From: an uncultured Chiayiivirga sp.
GTDB taxonomy: Bacteria > Pseudomonadota > Gammaproteobacteria > Xanthomonadales > Xanthomonadaceae
DNA: 64,000 nucleotides
Assembly (NCBI GenBank): GCA_934525595.1
Contig: CAKSZJ010000011.1
Coordinates: 30,726 to 94,725, forward strand
Direction: 5' to 3'
Below are positions 17,085 to 25,411 of the stretch, in pieces; positions within the stretch are counted from its first letter, which is position 1, and every line of letters starts with the position of its first letter. Under the pieces are notes generated by a model, which was given only the letters and a program-made list of their open reading frames with translations, ran no database searches and was not told the DNA's origin. The position numbers and the translations under genes were made by a program.

Positions 17085-17901
17085 CGCCGAACACTTCATC
17101 GACGTCGTGGGTACCGGCGGCGACGGTGCCCATACCTTCAACATTTCCACCGCCAGCATCTTCGTGGTGGCCGCTGCCGGCGGGCGGGTGGCCAAGCACG
17201 GCAACCGCAGCGTGTCGTCGAAGTCCGGCAGTGCCGACGTGCTCGAATCGCTCGGTGCGGCGATCGACCTGCAGCCGGCGCAGGTCGCGCAGTGCATCGC
17301 CGAGACCGGCATCGGCTTCATGTTCGCGCCGATCCACCATCCGGCGATGAAGAATGTCGCGGCGGTGCGGCGCGAGATGGGCGTGCGCACCTTGTTCAAC
17401 ATCCTCGGGCCGCTGACCAACCCGGCCGGCGCGCCGAACATCCTGATGGGCGTTTTCCACCCCGACCTGGTCGGCATCCAGGTGCGCGTGCTGGAGCGGC
17501 TGGGCGCGCGTCGCGCGCTGGTGGTGTGGGGGCGCGACGGCATGGATGAGATTTCGCTCGGCGCGGCAAGCCTGGTGGGCGAGCTGCGCGACGGCGTGGT
17601 GCGCGAGTACGAGGTCCACCCGGAAGACTTCGGCATCGCGATGGCCGCCAGCCGCAACCTGCGGGTGGAGAATGCCGAGGAGTCGCGCGCCATGCTGCTC
17701 GACGCGCTGGAGAACCGCCCCGGCCTGCCGCGCGAGATCGTCGCGCTCAATGCCGGCGCGGCGCTGTATGCGGCCGACCGCGCGGCGTCGATCGCCGAGG
17801 GCATCGCACTGGCGCGCGAGACGATGGCCAGCGGCGCGGCGCGTGCGCGCCTGGAGCAGTTCGTGACGACGACCAGGCGACTCAAGGAGCGCGGTGCATG
17901 A
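16861..17901 (+). CDS. trpD: Anthranilate phosphoribosyltransferase
   Basis: TrpD transfers phosphoribose from PRPP to anthranilate, the second step of tryptophan synthesis. The 346-residue protein shows [15 protein letters not shown] (PRPP/Mg2+ loop, about residues 81-95), [20 protein letters not shown], the [11 protein letters not shown] segment and [14 protein letters not shown]. Its TGA overlaps the trpC ATG (ATGA). It lies 13 kb from trpG, whereas Pseudomonas has trpG-D-C together. Confidence 0.97.
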   Translation: MTITPQEALQRTIEHREIFHDEMVALMRQIMRGDVSSVMTAAILSGLRVKKETVGEIAGAAQVMREFAARVEAPDAEHFIDVVGTGGDGAHTFNISTASIFVVAAAGGRVAKHGNRSVSSKSGSADVLESLGAAIDLQPAQVAQCIAETGIGFMFAPIHHPAMKNVAAVRREMGVRTLFNILGPLTNPAGAPNILMGVFHPDLVGIQVRVLERLGARRALVVWGRDGMDEISLGAASLVGELRDGVVREYEVHPEDFGIAMAASRNLRVENAEESRAMLLDALENRPGLPREIVALNAGAALYAADRAASIAEGIALARETMASGAARARLEQFVTTTRRLKERGA

Positions 17902-18698
17902 GCGACATCCTCGAAAAGATCCTGGCCCGCAAGCGCGAGGAAGTCGATGCGCGCCGCGCGCGCGTGTCGCAGGCGGAACTGGCCGCGTGCTGCGCCGGGG
18001 CCGATCCGGTGCGCGGGTTCGCCGCCGCGCTGCAGCGCAGGATCGTCGCCGGCGAGGCCGCGGTGATCGCCGAGGTGAAGAAGGCCAGCCCGTCGAAGGG
18101 CCTGATTCGCGCCGACTTCGATCCGGCGCAGATCGCGCGGAGCTACGAGGCTGGCGGCGCGGCCTGCCTGTCGGTGCTGACCGACGTCGATTTCTTCCAG
18201 GGGGCCGATGCCTACCTGCAGGCTGCACGCGCGGCCTGCGCGCTGCCGGTGCTGCGCAAGGATTTCACCCTCGATGCCTACCAGGTATACGAGGCGCGCG
18301 CGCTGGGTGCCGACTGCATCCTGCTGATCGTCGCCGCACTCGACGATGCGCAGCTGCACGACCTCTCCGCGCTGGCCCGTTCGATCGGCCTGGACGTGCT
18401 GGTGGAAGTGCACGATGCCGGAGAGCTGGCGCGCGCGCTGGCGCTGCCGGCCGACGCGGGCCTGCTGCTGGGCGTCAACAACCGCAACCTGCGCAGCTTC
18501 GAGGTCTCGCTCGACACCACCCTGGCACTCCGGGAGAGCCTGCCACCGGGCCGCGGCCTGGTGACCGAAAGCGGCATCCACACCCGTGAAGACGTCGCGC
18601 GGATGCGTCAGGCCGGTGTCCACGCCTTCCTGATCGGTGAAGCCTTCATGCGCGCCGCCGAGCCGGGTGCCGAGCTGGCGCGTCTCTTCGCGCCCTGA
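17898..18698 (+). CDS. trpC: Indole-3-glycerol phosphate synthase
   Basis: The 266-residue single-domain TIM barrel converts CdRP to indole-3-glycerol phosphate. Present are [12 protein letters not shown] at the N-terminus, [15 protein letters not shown] (substrate lysine), [34 protein letters not shown] in pieces, [13 protein letters not shown] and [12 protein letters not shown]. No TrpF domain is fused. It is translationally coupled to trpD through ATGA. Confidence 0.97.
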   Translation: MSDILEKILARKREEVDARRARVSQAELAACCAGADPVRGFAAALQRRIVAGEAAVIAEVKKASPSKGLIRADFDPAQIARSYEAGGAACLSVLTDVDFFQGADAYLQAARAACALPVLRKDFTLDAYQVYEARALGADCILLIVAALDDAQLHDLSALARSIGLDVLVEVHDAGELARALALPADAGLLLGVNNRNLRSFEVSLDTTLALRESLPPGRGLVTESGIHTREDVARMRQAGVHAFLIGEAFMRAAEPGAELARLFAP

Positions 18699-18746
18699 GG
18701 CGCGTCCGCCGCGCCGCGTTTGGCGGCATACTCCAGATTCGCTGTC

Positions 18747-18763
18747 AGGGGGATGGAACGCTG
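18747..18763 (+). promoter_or_regulatory. Ribosome binding site that points to a CTG start
   Basis: AGGGGGA (18747-18753) is followed by 7 bases and then CTG at 18761, the ideal spacing. The only nearby ATG (18753) overlaps this site and its frame stops after 15 codons. The CTG frame encodes a clean signal peptide and runs into the diguanylate cyclase gene. Confidence 0.6.
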
Positions 18764-21715
18764 GGCAGATTCTCGCGCGCACTTGGCAGCCTCATCCTGA
18801 CGTGCCTGCTGCTCGCGGCCGGCGCGACCGATGCGCTGGACCCGTCGCATCGCGTGAGCGAGTACACGGTCACCGCCTGGAGCATGGAGGACGGCCTGTC
18901 GCACAACCTCGTCCATGCGCTGGCGCAGGACGCCGAGGGATACCTGTGGATCGGTTCGTGGGAAGGAGCCGCGCGTTTCAACGGGCGCAGCTTCACGCTA
19001 TTCGACAAGCACACCGCGCCGGGAATCTCGCTCGCGGGTGCCCGCACGATCCTGCGCGATCACGATGACGCGCTGCTGTTCGGAACGGCGCAGAGCGGCG
19101 TGGTGCGCCTGGCTGCGGGACGCTGGGAAACGCTGGAGCCGACCGCGGCGCAGCGGCTGCGTGCCCTGGTGCTGCTGCGAGGCGGCGATGGCGCCCTGTG
19201 GATCGGCACCGATTCGGGGCTGTGGCGGCTGTCCGGCGAGAGCGCCCTGGATGACGTCGGCAGCGCCGTCGGCCTGCCGGTGGGGTCGGTGTTCGCGCTG
19301 CTTGAGCTGGGCGCCGACGGCCTTCTGATCGGTGCCGAACGCGGCGCATTCCTGCTGCGCGACGGCCAGCTTTCGGCCTGGGGGCAGCGACACGGGATTC
19401 CGGAAGGGCCGGTGCGCAGCCTGCTCCGGCGCGATGACGGCGACATCGTGGTGGCCGGCGGTGAGGGCGTCTTTCTCGCTTCGCCGGATGGCCAGGTCGC
19501 GCAGATCGTCACGCGTGAAATCGAGGCAGTGACGGAAGACCGCGACGGCGCGCTCTGGCTCAATGCGACCTCCGGCGGCCTGATCCGCTACCAGCACGGC
19601 GAACAGGAGACCATCGACGAACGCCTCGGCCTGCATGGCCGCGCCAGCCAGGCGCTGATGGAAGACCGCGAGGGCGTGATCTGGGTGGGCACGACCAACG
19701 GCCTGTTCCGCATCGCCGATGCGCCCGCATACGGCCTGGGCACCGCGCGCGGGCTGGGCGACAACTACCCGCGCACCATCCTCCGACATCCGGGCGGGGC
19801 GCTCTACGTCGGTCATGCGCGCGGGCTGGATCGCTGGGAGAACGGGCAGTTCAGCCAGGTTTCGCTCGGAGCGTACGAGACGTCCGTCCTGTCGCTGGCC
19901 GTCGCGCGCGACGGCGGACTGTGGATCGGGACGTATGACCGCGGCGCGCTGCACCTGCCGCCGGACGGCGGCACGGAGGCGATCCGCTTCATCGACGACC
20001 GCGACGGACTGCCGACCCGTCACGTTCGCGCCCTGTACGAAGCCGCCGATGGCAGCCTCTGGATCGGCACCACCGGCGGCCTGGTGCGGCGCTGGCCCGA
20101 CGGGCGCGTGGAGCCGATCGAGGATGCGCCGGGGCACTTCGGCGCCTTCGTCCGAAGCCTGTCTCCCGCGCGCGAGGGCGGCCTGTGGATCGGAATGGCC
20201 GATGGCCTGATGCGTTGGCATCCCGATGGGCGCACCGAGCGCTGGCTGGCCAGCGCCGGATTCCCCGGCATCGGCGTCTTCGAGGTGCTCGAAACCGCGC
20301 GGGGCAGCGCCTTCATCGGCACCGATCGCGGCCTGCTGCGCCTGTACGACGGGCGCTTCACCGTGTTCGATCGCGCCGCGGGCCTCCCCAACGAGACGAT
20401 TTTCCGGGTGCTGCGCGATGAGCTCGGCGCGCTGTGGCTGTGCAGCAACCGCGGTGCGTTCCGGATCGACCCGGTGCAGTTCGAGGAAATGGATGCCGGA
20501 GCACGCGATCGGGTCTCGGTCGACACCGTGGACCGTTCGAGCGGGATGCCGAGCAGCCAGTGCAACGGTGGCAGCGGGCCGGCCGGCGATCTGGACGGTG
20601 AAGGCGCGCTGTGGTTTCCCACCGCGCTGGGCGTGGCTGTGATCGACCCGGGCGCGGTGGCCGCGCGCAGCCTGGTCCGGGTGCCGGTGCGCATCGAAGG
20701 CATACAGGTGGACGGCGAGGCGCGCTCACCCGGGAATCTGCAGGTGCTGTCGTCCAAGACGCGGCGCGTGGTCATCCAGTACATCGGCCTGCATCTGCGC
20801 GCGCCCCAGGGCGTGCGCTACCGCTACCGCATGATCGGCTTCGATCCGGGCTGGATCGAGGCCGGCACCGGTACCGAGGCGGTCTACACCAACCTCCCGG
20901 TCGGGCCATTGCGCTTCGAAGTGCAGGCCACCATGGCGCCGGCGGATTGGCAGGCGCTCGAAGAGCCGTCCACCGCCACGCTCGATCTGGAGCAGCTGCC
21001 TCCGCTGTGGCTGCAACCGTGGTTCATCGGGCTGGCGCTGCTCGGACTGGTGGCGCTGCTGCTGGGCCTGGTCGCATGGCGTTTGGCCTCGTTCCGCGTC
21101 CAGCAGGCGCGCCTGCGACGCATCATCGATGCGCGCACCCACGAGCTGAGCACGAAGAACCAGGCCCTTCTGGCCGCGGACCGCGAACGCGAATCGCTGC
21201 TGCGTCAGCTTGCCTACCAAGCCAGCCACGACGCCCTGACCGGACTAGCCAACCGGCGCGCCGGCGAGGAGCGCCTGGCCTCGGCCATCGAGGCCGCCGA
21301 ACGGACCGGAATGCCGCTGTGTGCGGCGCTGCTGGACGTGGATCACTTCAAGCAGGTCAACGACAGCCACGGACACGCGGCGGGCGATGCCGTGCTGCGC
21401 CATCTGGGCATCCTTCTCTCCGGCGCCGGCTTCGTGCGACCGGAGGACGTGGCCCGCCACGGCGGCGAGGAGTTCCTCCTGATCCTTCCGCGCCTGGGCC
21501 TTGATGCCGCCATCGAGCGCCTGAGCGCGCTCGGCAACGCCGTGGCGAGCAGTACCGTCGACCTGGGCGACGGCAGCCGCCTGTCCTGTTCGGTCAGCGC
21601 CGGCGTCGCGCAGTGGCAGCCGGGCATGACGCCCAGCCGGCTGATTGCCAAGGCCGACCGGCGGCTCTATCTGGCCAAGCAGCAGGGCCGCGACCGGGTG
21701 GTCGCAGAAGGCTGA
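18761..21715 (+). CDS. Periplasmic two-component-type propeller sensor diguanylate cyclase
   Basis: From the CTG at 18761 the protein has 984 residues. It begins with a signal peptide (GRFSRALGSLILTCLLLAAG, then ATDALD). A double seven-bladed regulator propeller follows from about 35 to 650, with many LWIGT/GL repeats, then a Y_Y_Y domain (about 660-735). One membrane segment lies at about 747-775 (PPLWLQPWFIGLALLGLVAL), with a short coil after it and a GGDEF domain from about 810. Its site is GGEEF at 901-905, so c-di-GMP synthesis is expected. The RxxD inhibitory site is not in the normal register. The ligand is unknown. An in-frame GTG at 18854 would remove the signal peptide. The gene sits between trpC and clp, where Pseudomonas has none. 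Confidence 0.88.
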   Translation: MGRFSRALGSLILTCLLLAAGATDALDPSHRVSEYTVTAWSMEDGLSHNLVHALAQDAEGYLWIGSWEGAARFNGRSFTLFDKHTAPGISLAGARTILRDHDDALLFGTAQSGVVRLAAGRWETLEPTAAQRLRALVLLRGGDGALWIGTDSGLWRLSGESALDDVGSAVGLPVGSVFALLELGADGLLIGAERGAFLLRDGQLSAWGQRHGIPEGPVRSLLRRDDGDIVVAGGEGVFLASPDGQVAQIVTREIEAVTEDRDGALWLNATSGGLIRYQHGEQETIDERLGLHGRASQALMEDREGVIWVGTTNGLFRIADAPAYGLGTARGLGDNYPRTILRHPGGALYVGHARGLDRWENGQFSQVSLGAYETSVLSLAVARDGGLWIGTYDRGALHLPPDGGTEAIRFIDDRDGLPTRHVRALYEAADGSLWIGTTGGLVRRWPDGRVEPIEDAPGHFGAFVRSLSPAREGGLWIGMADGLMRWHPDGRTERWLASAGFPGIGVFEVLETARGSAFIGTDRGLLRLYDGRFTVFDRAAGLPNETIFRVLRDELGALWLCSNRGAFRIDPVQFEEMDAGARDRVSVDTVDRSSGMPSSQCNGGSGPAGDLDGEGALWFPTALGVAVIDPGAVAARSLVRVPVRIEGIQVDGEARSPGNLQVLSSKTRRVVIQYIGLHLRAPQGVRYRYRMIGFDPGWIEAGTGTEAVYTNLPVGPLRFEVQATMAPADWQALEEPSTATLDLEQLPPLWLQPWFIGLALLGLVALLLGLVAWRLASFRVQQARLRRIIDARTHELSTKNQALLAADRERESLLRQLAYQASHDALTGLANRRAGEERLASAIEAAERTGMPLCAALLDVDHFKQVNDSHGHAAGDAVLRHLGILLSGAGFVRPEDVARHGGEEFLLILPRLGLDAAIERLSALGNAVASSTVDLGDGSRLSCSVSAGVAQWQPGMTPSRLIAKADRRLYLAKQQGRDRVVAEG

Positions 21716-21734
21716 GGCGCCGTACCGCGGCCGG

Positions 21735-22442
21735 TCAGGCGGCCGGCGGGCGGTCCATCAGCACCACGATGGTCTTGCCGCGCGCGCGCAACATGCCGCG
21801 CTCCTCCAGCTGCTTGAGCACCCGCCCGGCCATCTCGCGCGAGCAGCCGACGATGCGCGCCAGCTCCTGGCGGGAGACGCGGATCTGGGTGCCTTCCGGA
21901 TGACTCATCGCATCGGGTTCGTGGCACAGGTCCAGAATGGTGTTGGCGATGCGGTTGGAGACGTCCATGAAGGCCAGGCGGCTGGCCTTGCGCCCGGTGT
22001 GCAGCAGGCGCCGGGTGAGCTGGCTGCCGATGGCGAACAGCAGGCGCGGGCACTCCTCCCGCAGCAGTCCGCCGAACAGCGTGGCGAGGCGCTCGTGGCT
22101 GATTTCGGCCAGTTCGCAGGCGGTGCGGGTGCGCAGCACCACGTCGCGCTGCGGCGCGCTGATGAACACCCCGGTCTCGCCGACGAACTCGCCCGGGTTG
22201 ATGTAGGTGAGCACCAGCTCGCGGCCGTCCTCCTCCTCGCTGATGACGCTGAGCGAGCCGCTGATGACGTAGTACATGCTCGTCGCCGGGTCGCCCGGCC
22301 GGAACACATCGGTACGCGAGGGGTAGCGACGGCGGTGGCAGTGCGCCAGGAATCGCTGGATGGTCTGCTCGCTGGGCGCCAGGGACTCGGGCCGCTGCGG
22401 ACGACGGAGCGTGTCCTGGAGGGGAAAGTGACCGTTTGCCAT
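21735..22442 (-). CDS. clp: Clp/Vfr-type CRP-FNR transcription regulator
   Basis: The protein has a cyclic-nucleotide-binding beta roll (about 40-125, GELVL-type segment GRELVLTYINPGEFVGETG), a dimer helix and a CRP-type helix-turn-helix (VSRQELARIVGCSREMAGRVLKQ split over 180-205). The segments RFLAHCHRRRYPSRTDVFRPGDPA and SRLAFMDVSNRI match xanthomonad Clp, which controls extracellular enzymes and is released from DNA by c-di-GMP rather than activated by cAMP. The neighbouring diguanylate cyclase gene is therefore of interest. I chose the ATG at 22442 (235 residues); an in-frame GTG at 22466 is possible. It is divergent from speD, as in related genomes. Confidence 0.9.
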   Translation of the reverse strand: MANGHFPLQDTLRRPQRPESLAPSEQTIQRFLAHCHRRRYPSRTDVFRPGDPATSMYYVISGSLSVISEEEDGRELVLTYINPGEFVGETGVFISAPQRDVVLRTRTACELAEISHERLATLFGGLLREECPRLLFAIGSQLTRRLLHTGRKASRLAFMDVSNRIANTILDLCHEPDAMSHPEGTQIRVSRQELARIVGCSREMAGRVLKQLEERGMLRARGKTIVVLMDRPPAA

Positions 22443-22451
22443 GAAATGCAC

Positions 22452-22467
22452 CGTGACGTGATTCACC
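22452..22467. promoter_or_regulatory. CRP/Clp-like half-site palindrome upstream of clp
   Basis: CGTGA and TCACC are spaced by 6 bases, an 8 of 10 match to the TGTGA-N6-TCACA consensus. The site starts 10 bases upstream of the clp ATG and could serve autoregulation. If clp actually starts at the upstream GTG, the site is within the gene. Confidence 0.35.
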
Positions 22468-22559
22468 CTCTAGCTTAACGTGCGCAGAAGCAGGATGGGC
22501 GATTGCGTGAATTCCGTCACCAGACGCGATAGGCGCGCCGCGAATGGGGCGGTCAGGAT

Positions 22560-22588
22560 TTCATTCCGCGCCCGATTTGTTCGATAAT
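22560..22588 (+). promoter_or_regulatory. Candidate sigma-70 promoter for speD
   Basis: TTCATT (22560-22565) is followed after 17 bases by GATAAT (22583-22588), giving a leader of about 28 bases before the speD start. The -10 hexamer is close to consensus and sits in the AT-rich part of the clp/speD gap. Confidence 0.55.
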
Positions 22589-22623
22589 CGCTTCCTTCCG
22601 CCGCCCTCCATAGGACACCTGCG

Positions 22624-23454
22624 TTGGTCAAGCCGCTGCCGCGTCTGAAGCTCCAGGGCTTCAACAATCTCACCAAGGCCCTGAGCTTCAACATCTACGA
22701 CGTCTGCTATGCGATCACCGAAGAGCAACGCCGGCGCTACATCGAATACATCGACGAAGCCTACAACGCCGAGCGCCTGACGCAGATCCTGACGGATGTC
22801 GCCGAGATCATCGGTGCCAACATTCTCAACGTCGCGCGCCAGGACTACGATCCTCAAGGCGCCTCGGTGACCATCCTCATTTCCGAGGAGCCGATCATCG
22901 ACAAGAAGCAGGCCGGCAAGGAAGTGCTGGCCGGCGCGATGCGCGAGCACGTCGATGCCGAACACCTCGACGCCAGCGTGGTGGCGCATCTGGACAAGAG
23001 TCACATCACCGTCCACACCTATCCGGAAACACATCCGCAGAACGGCATTGCCACCTTCCGCGCCGATATCGACGTGGCCACCTGCGGGGTGATTTCGCCG
23101 CTCAAGGCGCTCAACTACCTGATCGAGAGCTTCGAGTCGGACATCGTGGTGATGGACTACCGGGTGCGCGGCTTCACCCGCGACGTGAAGGGCAAGAAGC
23201 ACTTCATCGACCACAAGATCAACTCGATCCAGGACTTCCTCGCCAAGGGCATCAAGAGCCGTTACGAGATGTTCGACGTGAACGTCTACCAGGAAAACAT
23301 CTTCCACACCAAGATGCACGTGAAGGATTTCGACCTGGACACCTACCTGTTCGAGGAAAAGGCCAAGAACCTCTCGTTCAAGGAGCGCCAGCGCATCGAG
23401 ATGCAGCTGCGCCAGGAGGTCGAGGAGCTGTTCCACGGGCGCAATCTGGACTGA
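22624..23454 (+). CDS. speD: S-adenosylmethionine decarboxylase proenzyme (E. coli type)
   Basis: SpeD makes decarboxylated SAM, the aminopropyl donor for spermidine synthase. The 276-residue protein follows the long bacterial class: [15 protein letters not shown] at the N-terminus, [33 protein letters not shown] and [15 protein letters not shown] [11 protein letters not shown]. The self-cleavage site is in [15 protein letters not shown], where Ser126 becomes the pyruvoyl group. The start appears to be TTG with AGGA ten bases upstream. A strong terminator follows. speE is at 36.3 kb. Confidence 0.95.
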   Translation: MVKPLPRLKLQGFNNLTKALSFNIYDVCYAITEEQRRRYIEYIDEAYNAERLTQILTDVAEIIGANILNVARQDYDPQGASVTILISEEPIIDKKQAGKEVLAGAMREHVDAEHLDASVVAHLDKSHITVHTYPETHPQNGIATFRADIDVATCGVISPLKALNYLIESFESDIVVMDYRVRGFTRDVKGKKHFIDHKINSIQDFLAKGIKSRYEMFDVNVYQENIFHTKMHVKDFDLDTYLFEEKAKNLSFKERQRIEMQLRQEVEELFHGRNLD

Positions 23455-23492
23455 CGCGCCCAGCCCCGCGTTCGGGGTTGCCAGAAAACGCA

Positions 23493-23518
23493 GACGGCCC
23501 GGGACATCCCGGGCCGTC
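23493..23518. terminator. Bidirectional terminator between speD and the TSP3-repeat gene
   Basis: GACGGCCCGGGA (23493-23504) is the exact inverse complement of TCCCGGGCCGTC (23507-23518). A-rich sequence (GAAAACG) lies on the left and CGTTTC on the right, as expected for a hairpin serving two convergent genes. A smaller hairpin (CCCCG/CGGGG) precedes it at about 23464. Confidence 0.75.
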
Positions 23519-23535
23519 GTCGTTTCGGCGTGTCG

Positions 23536-25176
23536 TCAGATGTTCCGCAACACGCCGCAGCGCAGGGACGCGCGCGGTCCCGGCGGCGGCAGGGCGTGCC
23601 GGGGCGGAAGCTGCGCGATCCTGGCGTGCAGCACGGGCACGGCCTCAAAGCCATCCATGAAGATGATCTCGCAGGCGTCGCCGATGCCGTTGCCGTTCTC
23701 GTCCTCCTGCCCGGGGTTGGGCACCAGCGGGCAGTTGTCCAGCGCATTGGGCACGCCGTCGCCATCGGCATCGGGGTCGCAGGCATCGCCCAGGCCATCC
23801 CCGTCGATGTCGCCCTGTCCGGGGTTGGGCACCAGCGGGCAGTTGTCCGCACCATCGTCCACGTCATCCCCGTCGGCATCGCCCTGGCAGGCGTCGCCGA
23901 TGCCGTTGCCATCGGTATCGGTCTGATCCGGGTTGATCACCAGCGGGCAGTTGTCGGACCAGTCGTCGATGCCGTCGCCGTCGTCGTCAGGGTCGCAGGC
24001 GTTTCCGAGGCCGTCGCCATCGCCGTCGGCCTGGTCGGGATTGACGGTCAGCGGGCAGTTGTCGAGGTCGTCGGGAACGCCATCTCCATCGTCGTCGTCT
24101 TCGCAGGCATCGCCGATGCCATCGCCGTCCGCGTCCGACTGGCCCGGATTCACGTCGATCGGGCAGTTGTCGGCATCATCGGGTACGCCGTCATCGTCCC
24201 CGTCGCAGGCATCGCCCACGCCGTCGCCGTTGCTGTCGGCCTGGTCGGGATTGGCAACGAGCGGGCAGTTGTCCTGGCCGTTGCCGACGCCATCGCCGTC
24301 CATGTCCTCGTCGCAGGCGTCGCCGATGCCGTCACCGTCCGTGTCCTGCTGCCCGGGATTGGGGATCGCGGGACAGTTGTCGTGGGCGTCGTCTGCGCCG
24401 TCTCCGTCGCCGTCGAGCCAGGCCCCGCAACCGGTCAGTTTCACGCTCGCACTGCCCAGCACGATGCTGCCGCGAAGCGTTCCGATCGCCGCAAGCACGC
24501 TGTTGCTGGCATCAAGATGGAGGGCGCGGACCGTGAACACGCCGTTCTCCAGAACCTGCTGGTTCAGCACCACCTTGATGCCCAGGAGGTCGAGCAGCAC
24601 GGTATTGGGTGCGGGATTGAGCGGCACGGTCACCGGGAGGCCCGAGACCGTGACCTGTGCGTTGCTCAGGCTGGCGCTGCCCTGGTAGTGCGGCACGGTG
24701 CCGCTGCAGGTGCCGCTGGCGGTGGCGACGAGCGCGTCGGCCGAGAGCGACAGCAGATCAAGCACTCCCGCCAGCTGGAGTTTCAGGGCGGCCTGGTCGG
24801 CTTGGCCGGTGGCCGATACGGTTTCCGGTATCAGGGCGCCCTGCGTCTGGGCGGACAACGTCCCGGTCGAGAGCACGTTGCCCAGCAGGCCGAGATTCAC
24901 CGAAACGCCCGTCGTGGTGTCGCTCAGGGAAAAATCCGGGGGCGCGTGGCCCGAGATGTCCTCAGGCAGCGGATCCAGCCGCACCGGAATCGCCGAACCG
25001 AGCAGCGGCACCAGCTCGATATCCACCGTGGCGCCGTGTCCTTGCCCCTGCGCCGCTGTCGTCGCCAGGGCCGGCAATGAAGCTGCAGCGGCGAGCAGCA
25101 GCACCGCCAGTCGCGCCAGGGAACCGGGCCGGATGCGGGTTGGCATGCCGGCAAAAGAATCCATCGCGAAAAACAT
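23536..25176 (-). CDS. Secreted protein with seven thrombospondin type 3 repeats and a C-terminal IF-x-DGFE motif
   Basis: The ATG at 25176 follows AGGAGG at 6 bases. The 546 residues start with a signal peptide ([19 protein letters not shown], cleavage near 38). A beta-rich domain of about 215 residues with [11 protein letters not shown] and LLGNVLSTG segments resembles choice-of-anchor-type surface domains. Residues 255-503 hold seven Ca2+-binding TSP3 repeats of about 35 residues (DNCPLVxNPxQxDxDGDGxGDAC). Then comes IIFMDGFE (504-511) and a 35-residue tail. The repeats are stiff calcium-dependent rods in known proteins. It is probably exported and possibly surface-bound; the partner is unknown. 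No downstream sortase-like gene lies near. Confidence 0.87.
   Translation of the reverse strand: MFFAMDSFAGMPTRIRPGSLARLAVLLLAAAASLPALATTAAQGQGHGATVDIELVPLLGSAIPVRLDPLPEDISGHAPPDFSLSDTTTGVSVNLGLLGNVLSTGTLSAQTQGALIPETVSATGQADQAALKLQLAGVLDLLSLSADALVATASGTCSGTVPHYQGSASLSNAQVTVSGLPVTVPLNPAPNTVLLDLLGIKVVLNQQVLENGVFTVRALHLDASNSVLAAIGTLRGSIVLGSASVKLTGCGAWLDGDGDGADDAHDNCPAIPNPGQQDTDGDGIGDACDEDMDGDGVGNGQDNCPLVANPDQADSNGDGVGDACDGDDDGVPDDADNCPIDVNPGQSDADGDGIGDACEDDDDGDGVPDDLDNCPLTVNPDQADGDGDGLGNACDPDDDGDGIDDWSDNCPLVINPDQTDTDGNGIGDACQGDADGDDVDDGADNCPLVPNPGQGDIDGDGLGDACDPDADGDGVPNALDNCPLVPNPGQEDENGNGIGDACEIIFMDGFEAVPVLHARIAQLPPRHALPPPGPRASLRCGVLRNI
23668..24414 (-). repeat. Seven tandem TSP3-coding repeats of about 105 bp
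   Basis: The 747 bases encode residues 255-503 of the secreted protein. Each unit encodes a DGDG loop, DNCP, NPxQ and GDAC. Units differ at the DNA level mostly at third positions and in the spacer after NCP, so they are old rather than freshly duplicated. Recombination between units could change repeat number. Confidence 0.85.
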
Positions 25177-25264
25177 GATCGTCCTCCTGTGTTTTCCGAA
25201 CGTTGAACATCCGATGCCGAGGCCGAAGCTAATCCACGCGGCCGCAATCTGGCCAACGAGAAAA

Positions 25265-25282
25265 ATTCACGGGGAGGTGAAT
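25265..25282. promoter_or_regulatory. Inverted repeat in the AT-rich gap between the TSP3 gene and a LysR gene
   Basis: ATTCAC, six bases, then GTGAAT form a perfect palindrome. A second small palindrome (TAGGA-AAAG-TCCTA, 25304-25317) lies 21 bases to the right. Both sit between divergent genes, in sequence much richer in A and T than the neighbours. That position suits an operator for the adjacent LysR protein or another regulator. Confidence 0.4.
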
Positions 25283-25411
25283 AAAAGTGAACTTATAGTG
25301 AGGTAGGAAAAGTCCTATGGCGGGAGCGTCGCGGAAGGGCTAATGGATGACAGGCGGGTCATTTACTGGCGACGCGCGACGCCATGCCGTCCGACAAGGG
25401 GGTCCAGGATC

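Noticed and set aside
18753..18800. ATG at 18753 as the start of the diguanylate cyclase gene
   Set aside because: Its frame stops after 15 codons and it overlaps the ribosome binding site. It would work only if there were an indel.
23668..24414. Spaced repeats that could look like a CRISPR array
   Set aside because: The units are coding, about 105 bp with no short exact repeats and unique spacers, and encode calcium-binding TSP3 modules.
23530..25080. A 516-codon plus-strand frame with regular repeats
   Set aside because: The regularity is the complement of the TSP3 repeats. The minus-strand gene has a signal peptide and an AGGAGG site.
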